Source: Bacilli bacterium (GTDB taxonomy: Bacteria; Bacillota_I; Bacilli_A; RF39; UBA660). From it: 64,000 nucleotides of DNA. The translations under genes and the position numbers were made by a program. How positions within the stretch are numbered: position 1 is the first letter of the stretch; each line of letters opens with the position of its first letter. The stretch covers positions 18,213-82,212 of the forward strand of contig JAEDES010000003.1 in NCBI GenBank assembly GCA_016293205.1. Reading direction: 5' to 3'. Below, piece by piece: positions 8,020-18,247 of this stretch. The notes beneath the pieces were generated by a model, which worked only from the letters and a program-made list of their open reading frames with translations, made no database searches and was not told the DNA's origin.

Positions 8020-8043
8020 AAAAGCCAACATTAGTTGACTTTT
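8020..8043 (-). terminator. Hairpin at the end of the SDR gene
   Basis: AAAAGcCAAC-ATTA-GTTGaCTTTT with one mismatch spans the SDR stop codon. The T run on the minus strand is short, so it may be leaky into the ecfA-like pair. Confidence 0.5.
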
Positions 8044-8783
8044 TTCTTTTGGATTCTATATGTTATTCCTAATAATAATTTTAATGGTACAAATCTTCCA
8101 AAGAATTTAGCGCATTTCATTTTGAAACCTGGAATGATTACTAATTTCTTTTTAAACATTTCATCAATAGCATATTTTGCTACAAAAGTGCTTGTTAGAG
8201 GCTTAACTCCAAATTTTACACCTGCAACATTATTGAAGTTAGTTTCAACTGGTCCTGGGCATAAAACTGATACATGAACGTTTGTGTTTTTTTTCTTTTG
8301 TTCATAATATAGTGCAGTTGATAGCTGATATACATATGACTTAGTTGCATAATATGTTGCCATCAATGGACCAGGTTGAAAAGCTGCTGAAGATGCAACA
8401 TTTAATATATATCCAGATTTTCTTTTTTCCATATCTTTTAAGAATGATTTTGTAAGTATATGTACTGCTTTAATGTTTGTATCAATCATTTCTAGTTCTT
8501 TATTTAAATCAGTATCTGTGAAATATCCGAAGTCACCAAAACCAGCATTGTTAATTAAAATATCAATGTTTTCTTTTCTTGTTAAAACATATAATTCTTT
8601 AACTTTTTGTTCATTAGATAAATCTGCTACAATAATAGTTACTTTTGTTGAAAGTTTTTCTTGTAATTCTTCTAATTTTTCTTTGTTTCTAGCTACTAAA
8701 ATTAATTCACATTTTTTTGTTGCTAGATATTTTGCCATATCAAGACCTATCCCAGATGATGCTCCTGTTATTAATGCTTTCAT
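8031..8783 (-). CDS. Short-chain dehydrogenase/reductase
   Basis: 250 residues, the classical SDR length. The NAD(P)-binding motif TGASSGIG is at residues 6-13, NNAGFG at about residues 80-85, the catalytic serine lies in NVASSAAF near residue 130, and the catalytic Tyr-x-x-x-Lys is in YYATKSYV near residue 150. The sequence resembles the DltE/YqjQ-like group of unspecified oxidoreductases, with a hydrophobic C-terminal stretch. It has been placed between rplQ and the ecfA-like pair, where most Firmicutes have nothing. It has its own TATAAT and a TTGGAGGA ribosome site just upstream, so it is separately transcribed. Confidence 0.88.
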   Translation of the reverse strand: MKALITGASSGIGLDMAKYLATKKCELILVARNKEKLEELQEKLSTKVTIIVADLSNEQKVKELYVLTRKENIDILINNAGFGDFGYFTDTDLNKELEMIDTNIKAVHILTKSFLKDMEKRKSGYILNVASSAAFQPGPLMATYYATKSYVYQLSTALYYEQKKKNTNVHVSVLCPGPVETNFNNVAGVKFGVKPLTSTFVAKYAIDEMFKKKLVIIPGFKMKCAKFFGRFVPLKLLLGITYRIQKKKVN

Positions 8784-8870
8784 AATATTCCTCCAATTAA
8801 TTTTATTATAACAAGTTATATGTTTTTTTTCTATAAATATAAGTTTTTTGACTTCTTTTTTGACAAAAAA

Positions 8871-8890
8871 AATAGGAATTTCTTCCTATT
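8871..8890 (-). terminator. Terminator of the ribosomal protein super-operon
   Basis: AATAGGAA-TTTC-TTCCTATT perfect stem followed by eight T on the minus strand, a few bases after the rplQ stop. Confidence 0.85.
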
Positions 8891-8901
8891 TAATTTATTT
8901 A

Positions 8902-9255
8902 TTATTTAGCTTCATCTACTAACTTTAAAATAACCATTAAAGCATCGTCTCCGCGTCTTTCAGCTACTTTTAAAATTTGTGTATATCCACCATTACGGTT
9001 TTCATAACGTTTTGCTAAATCATTGAAGATTTTTTCAACAACTTCAGTATCGTTATGTAAGAATGCTAATGCTTTACGACGAGATACTAAATCTCCTTTT
9101 TTTCCGTAAGTAATCATTTTATCAACGAATTTACGTACTTCTTTGGCTCTAGTATCAGTAGTTGTGATTGCTTCGTTCATAACTACTTGTTTAGTTAAAG
9201 TTGCAAGCATACTTCTTCTATGTTTATTATCTCTTCCTAATTTTCTATATGCCAT
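8902..9255 (-). CDS. rplQ: 50S ribosomal protein L17
   Basis: 117 residues. It opens [20 protein letters not shown], the L17 signature, and includes [24 protein letters not shown] and a C-terminal [15 protein letters not shown]17 lies near the peptide exit tunnel. It is the last gene of the S10-spc-alpha cluster, 19 bases after rpoA, with GGAGGG upstream. Confidence 0.97.
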   Translation of the reverse strand: MAYRKLGRDNKHRRSMLATLTKQVVMNEAITTTDTRAKEVRKFVDKMITYGKKGDLVSRRKALAFLHNDTEVVEKIFNDLAKRYENRNGGYTQILKVAERRGDDALMVILKLVDEAK

Positions 9256-9274
9256 AATTATCCCTCCTTAAATT

Positions 9275-10225
9275 TTAGTCTTCATCACGAAGGATTAGAC
9301 CCATATCTCTAATTTTGTCTAAAACTTCTTTTAGAGATTTTTTACCTAAGTTACGAATTTTCATCATATCTGATTCACTCTTATTAACAAGGTCTTGTAG
9401 AGTGTGGATTCCAGCTCTCTTTAAGCAGTTATATGCTCTTACAGAGAAATCTAAATCTTCGATAGATGTTTCTAATGCTTTAACTTTTGGATCTTCAGTT
9501 TTTTCAATCATCATACCACTTACATCTGCAATTGATGATAAATCAGTTAAGATTTGGAAATGTTCAATTAAGATTCTTGATGCTAAAGCGATAGCTTCTT
9601 CTGGTTTGATTGATCCGTTTGTCCAAACATCTAAAATTAATTTGTCATAACTTTCATCTTGTCCTACACGAGCACTTCCTACTTCGTAAGAAACTCTTTC
9701 GATTGGAGAATATAATGAGTCAATAGCGATAACTCCAGCTTTTTTAATATCATAAAGTCTTTTGTTTTCTTCACTCTTAACATATCCACGACCATTTGTA
9801 ACAGTCATTTCAATATTTAATGAACCACCTTTTGATAATGTAGCGATTACTTTATCTTTGTTGATAACTTCGATATCAGCATCACATTCGATATCTCCAG
9901 CAGTTACTTCTCCTTCTTTTGTAGCATTAATTCGTACTGTTTTTGTTTCATTTGAATGATTTTTAAATACTACACCTTTTAAATTTAAAATAATAGTAGT
10001 TACGTCTTCATATACTCCATCGATTGTTTGGAATTCATGAAGAACACCATCGATTTTAATACTACTAATAGCGCTTCCTGGTAGAGATGATAACATAACT
10101 CTTCTTAAAGCGTTACCGATTGTAGTACCGAAACCTCTTTCTAATGGTTCAAGTTCAAATCTTCCATAAAAATTACTTTCTACAGAATCAGTTATTTTAT
10201 AAATTGGTTTTTCAAATTGTAACAT
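9275..10225 (-). CDS. rpoA: RNA polymerase alpha subunit
   Basis: 316 residues. The N-terminal assembly domain contains LEPLERGFGTTIGNALRRVML near residues 27-47. The C-terminal domain (from about residue 245) contains SVRAYNCLKRAGIHTLQDL and MMKIRNLGKKSLKEV, the helix-hairpin-helix that contacts UP elements and activators. Both domains and the linker are full length. It sits in the standard rpsK-rpoA-rplQ order with AGGGAGG upstream of the ATG. Confidence 0.98.
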   Translation of the reverse strand: MLQFEKPIYKITDSVESNFYGRFELEPLERGFGTTIGNALRRVMLSSLPGSAISSIKIDGVLHEFQTIDGVYEDVTTIILNLKGVVFKNHSNETKTVRINATKEGEVTAGDIECDADIEVINKDKVIATLSKGGSLNIEMTVTNGRGYVKSEENKRLYDIKKAGVIAIDSLYSPIERVSYEVGSARVGQDESYDKLILDVWTNGSIKPEEAIALASRILIEHFQILTDLSSIADVSGMMIEKTEDPKVKALETSIEDLDFSVRAYNCLKRAGIHTLQDLVNKSESDMMKIRNLGKKSLKEVLDKIRDMGLILRDED

Positions 10226-10272
10226 GAAACTAACCTCCCTTTATTTTGTTCCACTAAATTATCCTTTTTAAA

Positions 10273-10656
10273 CTATCCACGTGGACGTTTTGGTGGACGG
10301 CATCCATTATGTGGAATTGGTGTAACGTCTGCGATAGCTGTTACTTCTAATCCAGCTGTTTGTAATGAACGAATAGCTGTTTCACGTCCTGGTCCTAAAC
10401 CTTTAACGCGAACTTCAACTTTACGCATTCCCATATCAAATGCAACTTTTCCTGCAGCTTCTGCAGCCATTCCAGCAGCGAATGGAGTTGATTTTTTACT
10501 TCCTTTAAAACCGATAGCACCAGATGATGCCCAGCTTATTACATTACCGTCTTTATCAGTAATTGTTGTAATTGTATTATTGAATGTTGAATGAACATGT
10601 GCAATACCTTCAGGAACATTCTTTTTAACTTTTTTCTTTCTAGTCTTATAAGCCAT
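10273..10656 (-). CDS. rpsK: 30S ribosomal protein S11
   Basis: 127 residues with the family's [18 protein letters not shown] and the C-terminal [12 protein letters not shown] tail, which reaches the platform near the mRNA exit. The [11 protein letters not shown] block is intact. The gene lies between rpsM and rpoA as in nearly all Firmicutes, with AAAGGAGG as ribosome site. Confidence 0.97.
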   Translation of the reverse strand: MAYKTRKKKVKKNVPEGIAHVHSTFNNTITTITDKDGNVISWASSGAIGFKGSKKSTPFAAGMAAEAAGKVAFDMGMRKVEVRVKGLGPGRETAIRSLQTAGLEVTAIADVTPIPHNGCRPPKRPRG

Positions 10657-10695
10657 AAGTCTTACCTCCTTTTAATAATTTAAACTAAGTTTTAA

Positions 10696-11064
10696 CTAAA
10701 CTTTTTTCTTATTTGCTACTACTTTACCTTTACCCTTACGAGTACGAGCATTACGGTTAGTTCTTTGTCCTCTTACAGGTAATCCTTTTTTATGACGAGT
10801 TCCTTCGTATGAATTGATTTCCATTTTTGTTTTGATATTCATACTAACTTCACGACGTAAATCTCCTTCAGTTAAATGTTTGTTGATTTCGTCACGAATT
10901 AAAACTAAATCATCTTGAGATAAATCTTTAGTTTTAGTAGTTGGATCAATATTTACATTTTTAAGAATTTGTTTTGCAAGACTTCTTCCAATACCATAAA
11001 TGTAAGTTAATGAAATACAAATATGTTTATCATTTGGAATGTCTACACCTTTAATACGTGCCAT
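10696..11064 (-). CDS. rpsM: 30S ribosomal protein S13
   Basis: 122 residues starting [21 protein letters not shown] and containing the helix-two-turn-helix [12 protein letters not shown] and the basic [14 protein letters not shown] tail that contacts P-site tRNA. Position after rpmJ and before rpsK is standard. GGAGGTGT precedes the ATG. Confidence 0.97.
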   Translation of the reverse strand: MARIKGVDIPNDKHICISLTYIYGIGRSLAKQILKNVNIDPTTKTKDLSQDDLVLIRDEINKHLTEGDLRREVSMNIKTKMEINSYEGTRHKKGLPVRGQRTNRNARTRKGKGKVVANKKKV

Positions 11065-11080
11065 TTAAACACACCTCCTA

Positions 11081-11194
11081 TTAACCTTGTACTTGTTTGT
11101 GCTTTGGATTTTCACAAATTACTCTTATTTTTCCTTTGCGTTTTACAATTTTACATTTTTCGCAAATTGGTTTTACTGATGCTTTTACTTTCAT
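11081..11194 (-). CDS. rpmJ: 50S ribosomal protein L36 (zinc form)
   Basis: Translating the minus strand gives a 37-residue protein beginning [15 protein letters not shown] and ending HKQVQG. It has the zinc ligands Cys11, Cys14, Cys27 and His32, so it is the C+ type. Length 37-38 is normal for L36. The ATG is preceded by GGAGGGAAA, and the gene lies exactly between infA and rpsM, its conserved place. Confidence 0.96.
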   Translation of the reverse strand: MKVKASVKPICEKCKIVKRKGKIRVICENPKHKQVQG

Positions 11195-11208
11195 ATATTT
11201 CCCTCCTA

Positions 11209-11424
11209 TTATTTACGATAGGTAATACGCCCACGTGTTAAGTCATAAGGCGATAGTTCTATCATTACGGTATCTCCTGCTAAGATTCGAATGTAATTCA
11301 TTCGTATTTTACCAGAAACGTGAGCTTCCACAATGTGTCCATTTTCTAGTTGAACTTTAAATTTTCCTCCTGGAATAATTTCAAGAACTTTACCTTCAAT
11401 TTCAATTGTATCTTCTTTAGCCAT
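11209..11424 (-). CDS. infA: Translation initiation factor IF-1
   Basis: 71 residues forming a single S1/OB fold. It opens [18 protein letters not shown] and continues with [26 protein letters not shown] and the final [16 protein letters not shown]-1 occupies the A site during initiation. It lies four bases after map and ahead of rpmJ, the usual order. Confidence 0.97.
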   Translation of the reverse strand: MAKEDTIEIEGKVLEIIPGGKFKVQLENGHIVEAHVSGKIRMNYIRILAGDTVMIELSPYDLTRGRITYRK

Positions 11425-11428
11425 CTTT

Positions 11429-12175
11429 TCACTCTCCTGTCAAGATTTCATATCCATCGGCAGTTACTACTACTGTATGTTCAAAATGAGCTGATGGACG
11501 ACCGTCTTCGGTATCTATTGTCCAATCATTATCGTGAATAAATATTCTTGGACTACCGGCTGTTATCATTGGTTCTACGGCTATAACCATTCCTTCTTTA
11601 AGTCTTGGACCTGTATTTGGAATTCCAAAATTTGGAACTTCTGGATCTTCATGTACTGATGTACCAACACCATGTCCACAAAGTTCTTTTACAACTCCTA
11701 AATTTTTAGACTTAGCATAAGTTTGAATTGCATACCCTATATCGCCAACTCTATTTCCTGGTTTTACTTGCTCTAAACCAATAAATAATGATTTTTCTGT
11801 ATGTTCTAATAAGAACTTCTTTTCTTCATCAACTTCCCCTACTGCGTAAGTCCAAGCTGAATCTCCATGATATCCTTTATAGCAAGCGCCGATATCAACA
11901 GATACTATATCACCATTTTTTAATACATAATCACTAGGAAATCCATGAACTACTTCAGAATTTACACTAATGCATAATGTATATGGGAAACCTTCGTATC
12001 CCTTAAAAGAAGGTGTAGCACCTTGGCTTCTAATGAAGTCTTCTGCTAACTTATCTAACTCAATAGTTTTAATACCTTCTTTTATATATGGTTGTAGATA
12101 CTTATGTGTTTTGTAGACTATATTACCAGCAATTTTTAAGAGTTCAATTTCACGCTTACTTTTAATTGTAATCAT
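11429..12175 (-). CDS. map: Methionine aminopeptidase type I
   Basis: 248 residues. The five metal ligands of the pita-bread fold can be placed: Asp in [14 protein letters not shown] (two Asp), His in [15 protein letters not shown], Glu in IAVEPMI and Glu in SAHFEHTVV. It removes the initiator methionine from nascent proteins. No zinc-finger extension is present, so it is a type Ia enzyme. It is in the secY-adk-map-infA segment, 12 bases after adk. Confidence 0.97.
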   Translation of the reverse strand: MITIKSKREIELLKIAGNIVYKTHKYLQPYIKEGIKTIELDKLAEDFIRSQGATPSFKGYEGFPYTLCISVNSEVVHGFPSDYVLKNGDIVSVDIGACYKGYHGDSAWTYAVGEVDEEKKFLLEHTEKSLFIGLEQVKPGNRVGDIGYAIQTYAKSKNLGVVKELCGHGVGTSVHEDPEVPNFGIPNTGPRLKEGMVIAVEPMITAGSPRIFIHDNDWTIDTEDGRPSAHFEHTVVVTADGYEILTGE

Positions 12176-12187
12176 TTAATCATCCCC

Positions 12188-12844
12188 TTAGTTATTACTT
12201 ATTATTTCATCTACAGCGTTGAATATATTTTCAACTGTGTCTTCTCCGTTAATAACGTGTAAGACATTTTGTTTTTTATAATGTTCAATAATTGGTGCAG
12301 TCTTTTCTAAATACATTTTATAACGTGTTTGAAAAGCTTCTAAATTATCATCATTACGTTGATATAATTTTCCACCACATTTATCACATACTGATTCAAC
12401 TTTTGGTGAACTATTTTCATCATTAATATTGTATATTGCATGACAATCTTCACAAAGTCTTCTACCAGTAATTCTTTTTTCTAATGTTTTTTCACTAATT
12501 TCTAGATAAATAACATTACCTATTTCATAGCCTAAGTTTGCTAGAATTTTGTCATATTCAATTGCTTGATCCAAGTTTCTTGGAAATCCATCGATTATAT
12601 AACCATTTTTGCAATCTTCTTTATTTAAACGTTCCTCAATTAGTTTATAAGTAATTTCATCTTTTACTAATTTACCACTTGCTAAAGTTTCATACACGTA
12701 ACTTCCAATTTCACTATCTTCTTTAGATATTTCTCTTAGAATGTCACCTGTTGAAATATGAGGTATATTGTACTTTTTTGTTACCAATTCGGCTTGAGTA
12801 CCTTTACCTGCCGCAGGTGGTGCTATAAACATGATATTTTTCAT
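12188..12844 (-). CDS. adk: Adenylate kinase (zinc-LID type)
   Basis: 218 residues. The P-loop is APPAAGKGTQ (residues 8-17), the AMP-binding DGFPRNLDQA is at about residue 85, and the LID carries a CxxC pair (CEDC) and a second CxxC (CDKC) that would bind structural zinc, as in Gram-positive long adenylate kinases. It interconverts ATP, ADP and AMP. Six bases separate it from secY, and the ribosome site lies within the secY end region. Confidence 0.97.
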   Translation of the reverse strand: MKNIMFIAPPAAGKGTQAELVTKKYNIPHISTGDILREISKEDSEIGSYVYETLASGKLVKDEITYKLIEERLNKEDCKNGYIIDGFPRNLDQAIEYDKILANLGYEIGNVIYLEISEKTLEKRITGRRLCEDCHAIYNINDENSSPKVESVCDKCGGKLYQRNDDNLEAFQTRYKMYLEKTAPIIEHYKKQNVLHVINGEDTVENIFNAVDEIISNN

Positions 12845-12849
12845 AAATA

Positions 12850-14124
12850 TTACCTTCTACTATATCCTCTTTTATAACTTCTAGTTAGAATGCTTCCTTC
12901 TAGTTGTTTGTAAGTTTCAAGTGCCACTCCAACTACGATTAATAATCCAGTACCACCAATAGATACAGATGTTGGTAAGCTTGTTAAACTTGAGAATATT
13001 ATTGGTAAACCTGCGATAACTACTAAGAATGTTGCTCCTAAAACAGTTAATCTTGTTAACACTTTAGTAATATATGCTCTTGTATCATCACCAGGTCTTA
13101 TTCCTGGAATATATCCTCCATTTTCTTGTAAGTTCTTTGCAAATTCTTCTGGTTTTACTTGAATAAATGTATAGAAGTAAGCAAAGAAGAAAATGAATAC
13201 TACATAAATTCCGAACCCTACCGGTGTTGTATATGTTAAATATTTTTGTACTATCAAAGTAAATGTATCGTTCTTAATAACTTGAGCAATAATACCAGGT
13301 ACTGATAATAAACTTGATGCGAAAATTACTGGTATAACTCCTGCTGTATTAATTTTGATTGGCATAAAACTTTGAGCAGCACCTCCATATGCACTTGTTG
13401 ATTTGTTTGCATATTGAATTGGAATTCTTCTTTCAGATTCTTGAATAAATACTACTCCAATTACTATTGCGAAATATAATATTACAAATAAGATAAATTC
13501 AATGATCCCAAGTGTAATTACTTGAGCTGTACCATTTAATGTTACTAATCCACCAAATGCATCAATAAACATTTGTGGAAGAGTAGCAATGATACCAGCC
13601 ATGATAATTAAACTTAAACCATTACCAATTCCTTTTTGAGTGATTTGATCACCTAACCATAAAAGGAATGATGTACCAGCAGTTAATACTGTTGCTATAT
13701 ACATGTATTGCATAGGTGCCGCTTCTTGTCCTAAGAACGCGAATGCAAACGCATAGCCTTCAATAAAGGCAAATGCAATACCTACATATCTTGTAATTTG
13801 ATTTATCTTTTGTCTACCAGTTGGTCCTTGTTTACTTAATTCAGTAAAATAAGGAATGATATCCATTTGTAATAATTGAATAATAATGGACGCTGTAATG
13901 TAAGGAGTAACTCCTAATGCGAAGATTGAGAAGTTTTGTAATGCTCCTCCACCCATTACGTTAATTAATTCTAAGAATCCTAAGTTGCTAGTTAAATCTT
14001 GTGTTCCAGGAACTCTAATTGAGATACCTAATATGAAGATTATTAATGCTCCAAGCGTAAAGTATATTCTATGACGAAGATCTTTATTGTTTGAAGTGAA
14101 TAATTGCTTCATAGTTTTAAACAT
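12850..14124 (-). CDS. secY: Preprotein translocase subunit SecY
   Basis: 424 residues with ten hydrophobic helices. Landmarks are ALGVTPYITASIIIQLLQM (plug/TM2 region), GIGNGLSLIIMAGI, and the cytosolic loop with QESERRIPIQYANK near residue 230. The C-terminal TRSYKRGYSRR tail is basic. SecY forms the protein-conducting channel with SecE and uses SecA or the ribosome as motor. The gene follows rplO by one base. Confidence 0.97.
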   Translation of the reverse strand: MFKTMKQLFTSNNKDLRHRIYFTLGALIIFILGISIRVPGTQDLTSNLGFLELINVMGGGALQNFSIFALGVTPYITASIIIQLLQMDIIPYFTELSKQGPTGRQKINQITRYVGIAFAFIEGYAFAFAFLGQEAAPMQYMYIATVLTAGTSFLLWLGDQITQKGIGNGLSLIIMAGIIATLPQMFIDAFGGLVTLNGTAQVITLGIIEFILFVILYFAIVIGVVFIQESERRIPIQYANKSTSAYGGAAQSFMPIKINTAGVIPVIFASSLLSVPGIIAQVIKNDTFTLIVQKYLTYTTPVGFGIYVVFIFFFAYFYTFIQVKPEEFAKNLQENGGYIPGIRPGDDTRAYITKVLTRLTVLGATFLVVIAGLPIIFSSLTSLPTSVSIGGTGLLIVVGVALETYKQLEGSILTRSYKRGYSRR

Positions 14125-14125
14125 A

Positions 14126-14569
14126 CTAGATCACCTCAGCTTTACTTCCTGACTCTTTAATTTTATCTAAAGCACTAGTTGAGAATTTGTTAGCTTGAAT
14201 AGTTAATTTCTTTTCTAACTTTCCATTTCCTAATACTTTAACTCCATCTAATTGATTTTTAATAATTCCTGCTTCTTTTAATAATGCAGGTGATACTACT
14301 GTTCCATCTTCGAATACATTTAATTCTTCTACATTGATAACAGCATATCTAGTTTTGAACATAGCGTTCTTGAATCCACGTTTTGGAATTCTTCTATATA
14401 ATGGTAATTGTCCACCTTCAAATACTGGGTTAACTCCACCACCACTACGTGCTTTTTGTCCTTTTTGTCCGCGACCACTTGTTTTACCAAGACCACTACC
14501 TGATCCACGTCCAACACGTTTTTTAGCTTGAGTAGCTCCGATATTTCTTTCTAATTCATGTAATTTCAT
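14126..14569 (-). CDS. rplO: 50S ribosomal protein L15
   Basis: 147 residues. The Gly/Arg/Lys-rich N-terminal half ([20 protein letters not shown]) and [17 protein letters not shown] are diagnostic. Its ATG shares one base with the rpsE stop (TAATG), which shows that no rpmD gene exists between rpsE and rplO, unlike most Firmicutes. Confidence 0.97.
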   Translation of the reverse strand: MKLHELERNIGATQAKKRVGRGSGSGLGKTSGRGQKGQKARSGGGVNPVFEGGQLPLYRRIPKRGFKNAMFKTRYAVINVEELNVFEDGTVVSPALLKEAGIIKNQLDGVKVLGNGKLEKKLTIQANKFSTSALDKIKESGSKAEVI

Positions 14570-15078
14570 TATCCTAATATCTCCTCTACTGTTTTACCAC
14601 GAAGTTCTGCAACTTGTTCTACAGTCTTAATAGACTTTAATGCATTAAGTGCAGCTGTAGCCATATTTAATTTTGTTCTTGCTCCTAGTGATTTAGAGAC
14701 AACATCACGAATTCCTGCTAATTCTAAGATAGCACGAACAGATCCACCAGCGATAACTCCAGTACCTGCTGCAGCTGGTTTAATAATAACTCTTGCAGCT
14801 CCTGAATGTCCGATTGCTTCGTGAGCAACTGTTCTTCCATCGATTAGAGGTATTGTGATTAATTTTTTATTAGCATCTTGAATTGCTTTTTTAATTGCAT
14901 CAGGTACTTCATTAGCTTTACCAATACCTAATCCAACTTTACCTTTACGGTCACCTACTACAACTATAGCAGAATATCTTCTTTGACGTCCACCTTTGTT
15001 AACTTTAACAACGCTTTTTACGTCAATTACTAATTCTTCTAAAAGTTTTTCTTTAGGTTCTTGAGTCTTTCTTTGCAT
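14569..15078 (-). CDS. rpsE: 30S ribosomal protein S5
   Basis: 169 residues. The double-stranded RNA-binding part holds [21 protein letters not shown], followed by [17 protein letters not shown] and [15 protein letters not shown]5 takes part in decoding fidelity and the mRNA entry helicase. It is translationally coupled to rplO by a one-base overlap. GGAGGG precedes the ATG. Confidence 0.97.
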   Translation of the reverse strand: MQRKTQEPKEKLLEELVIDVKSVVKVNKGGRQRRYSAIVVVGDRKGKVGLGIGKANEVPDAIKKAIQDANKKLITIPLIDGRTVAHEAIGHSGAARVIIKPAAAGTGVIAGGSVRAILELAGIRDVVSKSLGARTKLNMATAALNALKSIKTVEQVAELRGKTVEEILG

Positions 15079-15090
15079 AATACCCTCCTA

Positions 15091-15447
15091 TTAGAATTCT
15101 AATCCATTTTCACGTGCAGCTTCTGCTAGAGCTTTTACACGTCCGTGATAAAGGTATCCACCTCTATCGAATACTACTTTTGTAATTTTTGCTTTTGTAG
15201 CTTTTTCAGCGATTGATTTACCAACTGCTGCAGCTGCTTCAACATTACTTCCGTTTTCAAGTTTTAATTCTAATGAGGAAGCAGATACTAGAGTAGTTTT
15301 TGTTTCATCATCAATGATTTGTGCATAGATTTCTGCATTTGAGCGGAATACACAAAGTCTTGGGCATGCGCTTGTTCCCATAATATTTTTACGAATTCTT
15401 TCGTGACGTACTAAACGCATACTATTACGTGATTCTTTTTTTATCAT
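15091..15447 (-). CDS. rplR: 50S ribosomal protein L18
   Basis: 118 residues with [26 protein letters not shown] and the C-terminal [21 protein letters not shown], both family hallmarks. L18 carries 5S rRNA into the large subunit together with L5. Spacing of 12-25 bases to rpsE and rplF is ordinary. Confidence 0.97.
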   Translation of the reverse strand: MIKKESRNSMRLVRHERIRKNIMGTSACPRLCVFRSNAEIYAQIIDDETKTTLVSASSLELKLENGSNVEAAAAVGKSIAEKATKAKITKVVFDRGGYLYHGRVKALAEAARENGLEF

Positions 15448-15472
15448 ATTTTTCTTTCTCCCTTCCTATTGA

Positions 15473-16003
15473 TTAAGCAGCTTTCTTTCCTTCTTTACGA
15501 CGAACATGTTCATCTTTGTAACGAATTCCTTTACCTTTGTATGGTTCAGGTTGTCTAACTTTTCTAATGTTAGCAGCAAATTCACCAACTAAAGTTTTAT
15601 CAATTCCTTTAACTGTTATTTCTGTATTACCATTAGCTTCTACTGTTAAACCTTCTGGAATTTCCACCTCAACTGGATGTGAATAACCAGCGCTTATAAC
15701 TAATTTTTTTCCTTGAACATTGAAACGGTACCCAACACCAAGTATTTCTAAACCTTTTTCATATCCTTTAGTAACACCAATAATCATGTTTTGGATTAAA
15801 GCGTTCATTGTTCCATGCATTGCTTTTGCATTTTCGTTTTTACGTTCTAAAATAACTGTATTTTCTTCTTGTTTCATTGTAATGTCTTTTAACATAACTT
15901 GTGATAAAGTTCCTTTTGGACCTTTAACTGTAACTACGTTATCAACATTTTCTACAGTAACACCTTCTGGTACTGTAATTACACGATTTCCTATACGGCT
16001 CAT
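15473..16003 (-). CDS. rplF: 50S ribosomal protein L6
   Basis: 176 residues made of two similar domains. It opens MSRIGNRVITVPEGV, and the C-terminal half contains VRQPEPYKGKGIRYKDE, the family signature. Upstream, the 70-base gap to rpsH holds a CCATG-CTAA-CATGG hairpin (16036-16049), the only notable structure inside the spc part; it could tune translation or mark a processing site. Confidence 0.97.
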   Translation of the reverse strand: MSRIGNRVITVPEGVTVENVDNVVTVKGPKGTLSQVMLKDITMKQEENTVILERKNENAKAMHGTMNALIQNMIIGVTKGYEKGLEILGVGYRFNVQGKKLVISAGYSHPVEVEIPEGLTVEANGNTEITVKGIDKTLVGEFAANIRKVRQPEPYKGKGIRYKDEHVRRKEGKKAA

Positions 16004-16073
16004 AATGACACCTCCTATATCTCATTTTAAATTTACCATGCTAACATGGGTTTCAAACTATCTTTGTCCTTAA

Positions 16074-16475
16074 TTACCAAATATAAGCTAGAACTTCTCC
16101 ACCTATATTTTCTTTACGTGCTTGTTTATCTGTCATAATTCCTTTTGATGTAGAAATGATAGCGATTCCTAAACCATTTAATACTTTAGGGATTTCATCA
16201 TTCTTAGCATAAACACGAAGACCTGGTTTGGAAATTCTTTTTAATCCAGTGATTACTCTTTCTTTCTTGTTTGTATATTTTAAAGTTAAAACAATTGTAC
16301 CTTGAGCATCTTCACTAACGATTTTATAATCTTTTATAAATCCTTCTTCTTTAAGAATTCTTGCGATTTCTTTTTTAATATTAGAAGCTGGAACTTGTAC
16401 TTCTTCATAACGCATTTGGTTAGCATTACGAATACGTGTTAACATATCTGCAATTGTATCTGTTACTACTGCCAT
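16074..16475 (-). CDS. rpsH: 30S ribosomal protein S8
   Basis: 133 residues with [15 protein letters not shown] at the start and the C-terminal [18 protein letters not shown] plus GGEVLAYIW, typical of S8. In E. coli S8 represses the spc operon, and its binding site there overlaps rplE; I did not find an obvious copy of that stem here. Spacing to rpsZ is 19 bases. Confidence 0.97.
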   Translation of the reverse strand: MAVVTDTIADMLTRIRNANQMRYEEVQVPASNIKKEIARILKEEGFIKDYKIVSEDAQGTIVLTLKYTNKKERVITGLKRISKPGLRVYAKNDEIPKVLNGLGIAIISTSKGIMTDKQARKENIGGEVLAYIW

Positions 16476-16494
16476 TTTATTTCCTCCTTTCCAA

Positions 16495-16680
16495 TTACCA
16501 ACTTGATTTTTTAATTCCTGGTATTTGTCCTTTATAAGCTAATTCACGGAAGCAAATACGGCAGATTCCGAATTTACTCATAACTGCGTGTGGACGACCA
16601 CAACGTGAACATCTTGTATATTCACGAACTTTGAATTTTTGTGGTCTATTAGCTTTTATTATCATACTTTTCTTTGCCAT
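16495..16680 (-). CDS. rpsZ: 30S ribosomal protein S14, type Z (zinc)
   Basis: 61 residues, the short zinc-binding S14. Two CxxC pairs (CSRC and CRIC) surround [11 protein letters not shown]. The N-terminus is [19 protein letters not shown]. The zinc form suggests the organism either has adequate zinc or keeps a C- form elsewhere; none is visible here. Confidence 0.97.
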   Translation of the reverse strand: MAKKSMIIKANRPQKFKVREYTRCSRCGRPHAVMSKFGICRICFRELAYKGQIPGIKKSSW

Positions 16681-16695
16681 AATTTTCCTCCCATT

Positions 16696-17235
16696 TTACT
16701 TTCTAAAAGGAATTCCAAGTCCATTTAATAAGTCGTAAGCTTCTTCATTAGATTTAGCTGTTGTTACGAATACGATGTCCATTCCTCTTACTTTTACAAC
16801 GTCATCATAATCGATTTCTGAAAAGATTAATTGTTCTTTAATTCCCATTGTATAATTTCCTCTTCCATCGAAAGCTTTTGAACTAACTCCACGGAAGTCT
16901 CTTACACGTGGTAATGAGATAGAAATTAATTTATCTAAGAAGTTATACATTTGTTCCCCTCTTAGAGTAACTTTACATCCAATTGCTTGACCTTCTCTTA
17001 CTTTGAATCCTGCAATTGACTTTTTAGCTCTTGTAACTACTGGTTTTTGTCCAGAAATTTTAGCAAGATCTGCTACAGCTGCATCTATTAATTTAGAGTT
17101 TCCTGTTGCATCTCCTACTCCCATATTAATAACAATCTTTTCTAATTTTGGAACTTCCATTATTGACTTATAATTATATTTTTCTTTTAAACTTGAAACA
17201 ACTTCATTTAAGTATTTCTCTTTTAGGCGGTTCAT
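16696..17235 (-). CDS. rplE: 50S ribosomal protein L5
   Basis: 179 residues. The landmarks are [14 protein letters not shown], the P-site-contacting [11 protein letters not shown] loop and [21 protein letters not shown]5 binds 5S rRNA in the central protuberance. Start [13 protein letters not shown] is backed by GGAGGG. Normal length and position. Confidence 0.97.
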   Translation of the reverse strand: MNRLKEKYLNEVVSSLKEKYNYKSIMEVPKLEKIVINMGVGDATGNSKLIDAAVADLAKISGQKPVVTRAKKSIAGFKVREGQAIGCKVTLRGEQMYNFLDKLISISLPRVRDFRGVSSKAFDGRGNYTMGIKEQLIFSEIDYDDVVKVRGMDIVFVTTAKSNEEAYDLLNGLGIPFRK

Positions 17236-17252
17236 AGTTACCCTCCTTCCAA

Positions 17253-17564
17253 TTAATCAATCTTCTCGTTTGATTTTTTTGCTATTCTTATTTTTTTGTT
17301 TGTTTTTGTATCAGTTGTATGTCCAATTCTAGTTCTTTTTTTAGTCTTAGGATCAAGAATCATAACATTTGAAGCATTAATAGGTGCTTCTACTTCAATA
17401 ATTCCACCTGTTGCTTGAGCAGTTGCTTTTTGATGTTTCTTTACAACGTTAACTCCTTCAACGATTACTTTATTATCAGATTTTAATGTTTTAATAATTT
17501 TTCCTGATTTACCTTTATCAGAACCAGTGATAACTACAACTTCATCTCCTATTTTAAAGTTCAT
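17253..17564 (-). CDS. rplX: 50S ribosomal protein L24
   Basis: 103 residues with the KOW motif [18 protein letters not shown] at residues 6-23 and the [18 protein letters not shown] block. L24 starts large-subunit assembly near the exit tunnel. Standard position between rplN and rplE. Confidence 0.97.
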   Translation of the reverse strand: MNFKIGDEVVVITGSDKGKSGKIIKTLKSDNKVIVEGVNVVKKHQKATAQATGGIIEVEAPINASNVMILDPKTKKRTRIGHTTDTKTNKKIRIAKKSNEKID

Positions 17565-17577
17565 ATTTATCCTCCTC

Positions 17578-17946
17578 TTATAGTACTTCTTTTGCTAAAG
17601 AAACAATTTTCATGTAATCTTTATCACGAAGTTCTCTTGCTACTGGTCCAAAAATACGAGTTCCTACTGGACTCTTATCATCTTTGATGATAACACAAGC
17701 ATTGTCATCGAACTTAATGTAACTTCCATCTTCACGACGAACGCCTTGACGACTACGAACGATAACTGCTTTTACAACTTTTCCTTTTTTAAGTGGTGAG
17801 TTTGGAATAGCACTTTTAACTGTTCCAACTACTACATCACCAATGTTACCAGTTTTTACTTTACTTCCACCTAAAACACGGATAACTAATAATTCACGTG
17901 CTCCAGAGTTGTCAGCAACTTTCATACGGCTTTCTTGTTGTAACAT
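17578..17946 (-). CDS. rplN: 50S ribosomal protein L14
   Basis: 122 residues, opening [20 protein letters not shown], with the signature [20 protein letters not shown] and the C-terminal [22 protein letters not shown]14 forms the B8 bridge and contacts factor-binding regions. Full length, standard place. Confidence 0.97.
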   Translation of the reverse strand: MLQQESRMKVADNSGARELLVIRVLGGSKVKTGNIGDVVVGTVKSAIPNSPLKKGKVVKAVIVRSRQGVRREDGSYIKFDDNACVIIKDDKSPVGTRIFGPVARELRDKDYMKIVSLAKEVL

Positions 17947-17974
17947 AGATTATTCCTCCTTTTTCATCTAAGCG

Positions 17975-18235
17975 TTAAATAATAACTGCTTCTTTTACTA
18001 CTTCTTTTAAGTAGAAATGTTTAGTTTTTGATAATGGTCTAGTTTCAACTATACGAACAGTATCTCCAACTTTTGCGATATTTTTTTCATCATGTACACA
18101 ATATTTTTTTGAGCTTTTAACTCTTTTGTGATATAACGGATGGTTTTTATAAGTTTCAACTAAAACACTGATTGTTTTATCATTAGTTGCGTTAACTACT
18201 TTACCAACTAATTCTCTATTTAATTTCTTTTCCAC
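17975..18235 (-). CDS. rpsQ: 30S ribosomal protein S17
   Basis: 86 residues, OB fold. It contains [33 protein letters not shown] and the signature [18 protein letters not shown]. Standard position between rpmC and rplN with GGAGG upstream. Confidence 0.97.
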   Translation of the reverse strand: MEKKLNRELVGKVVNATNDKTISVLVETYKNHPLYHKRVKSSKKYCVHDEKNIAKVGDTVRIVETRPLSKTKHFYLKEVVKEAVII

Positions 18236-18247
18236 TTTATTACCCTC

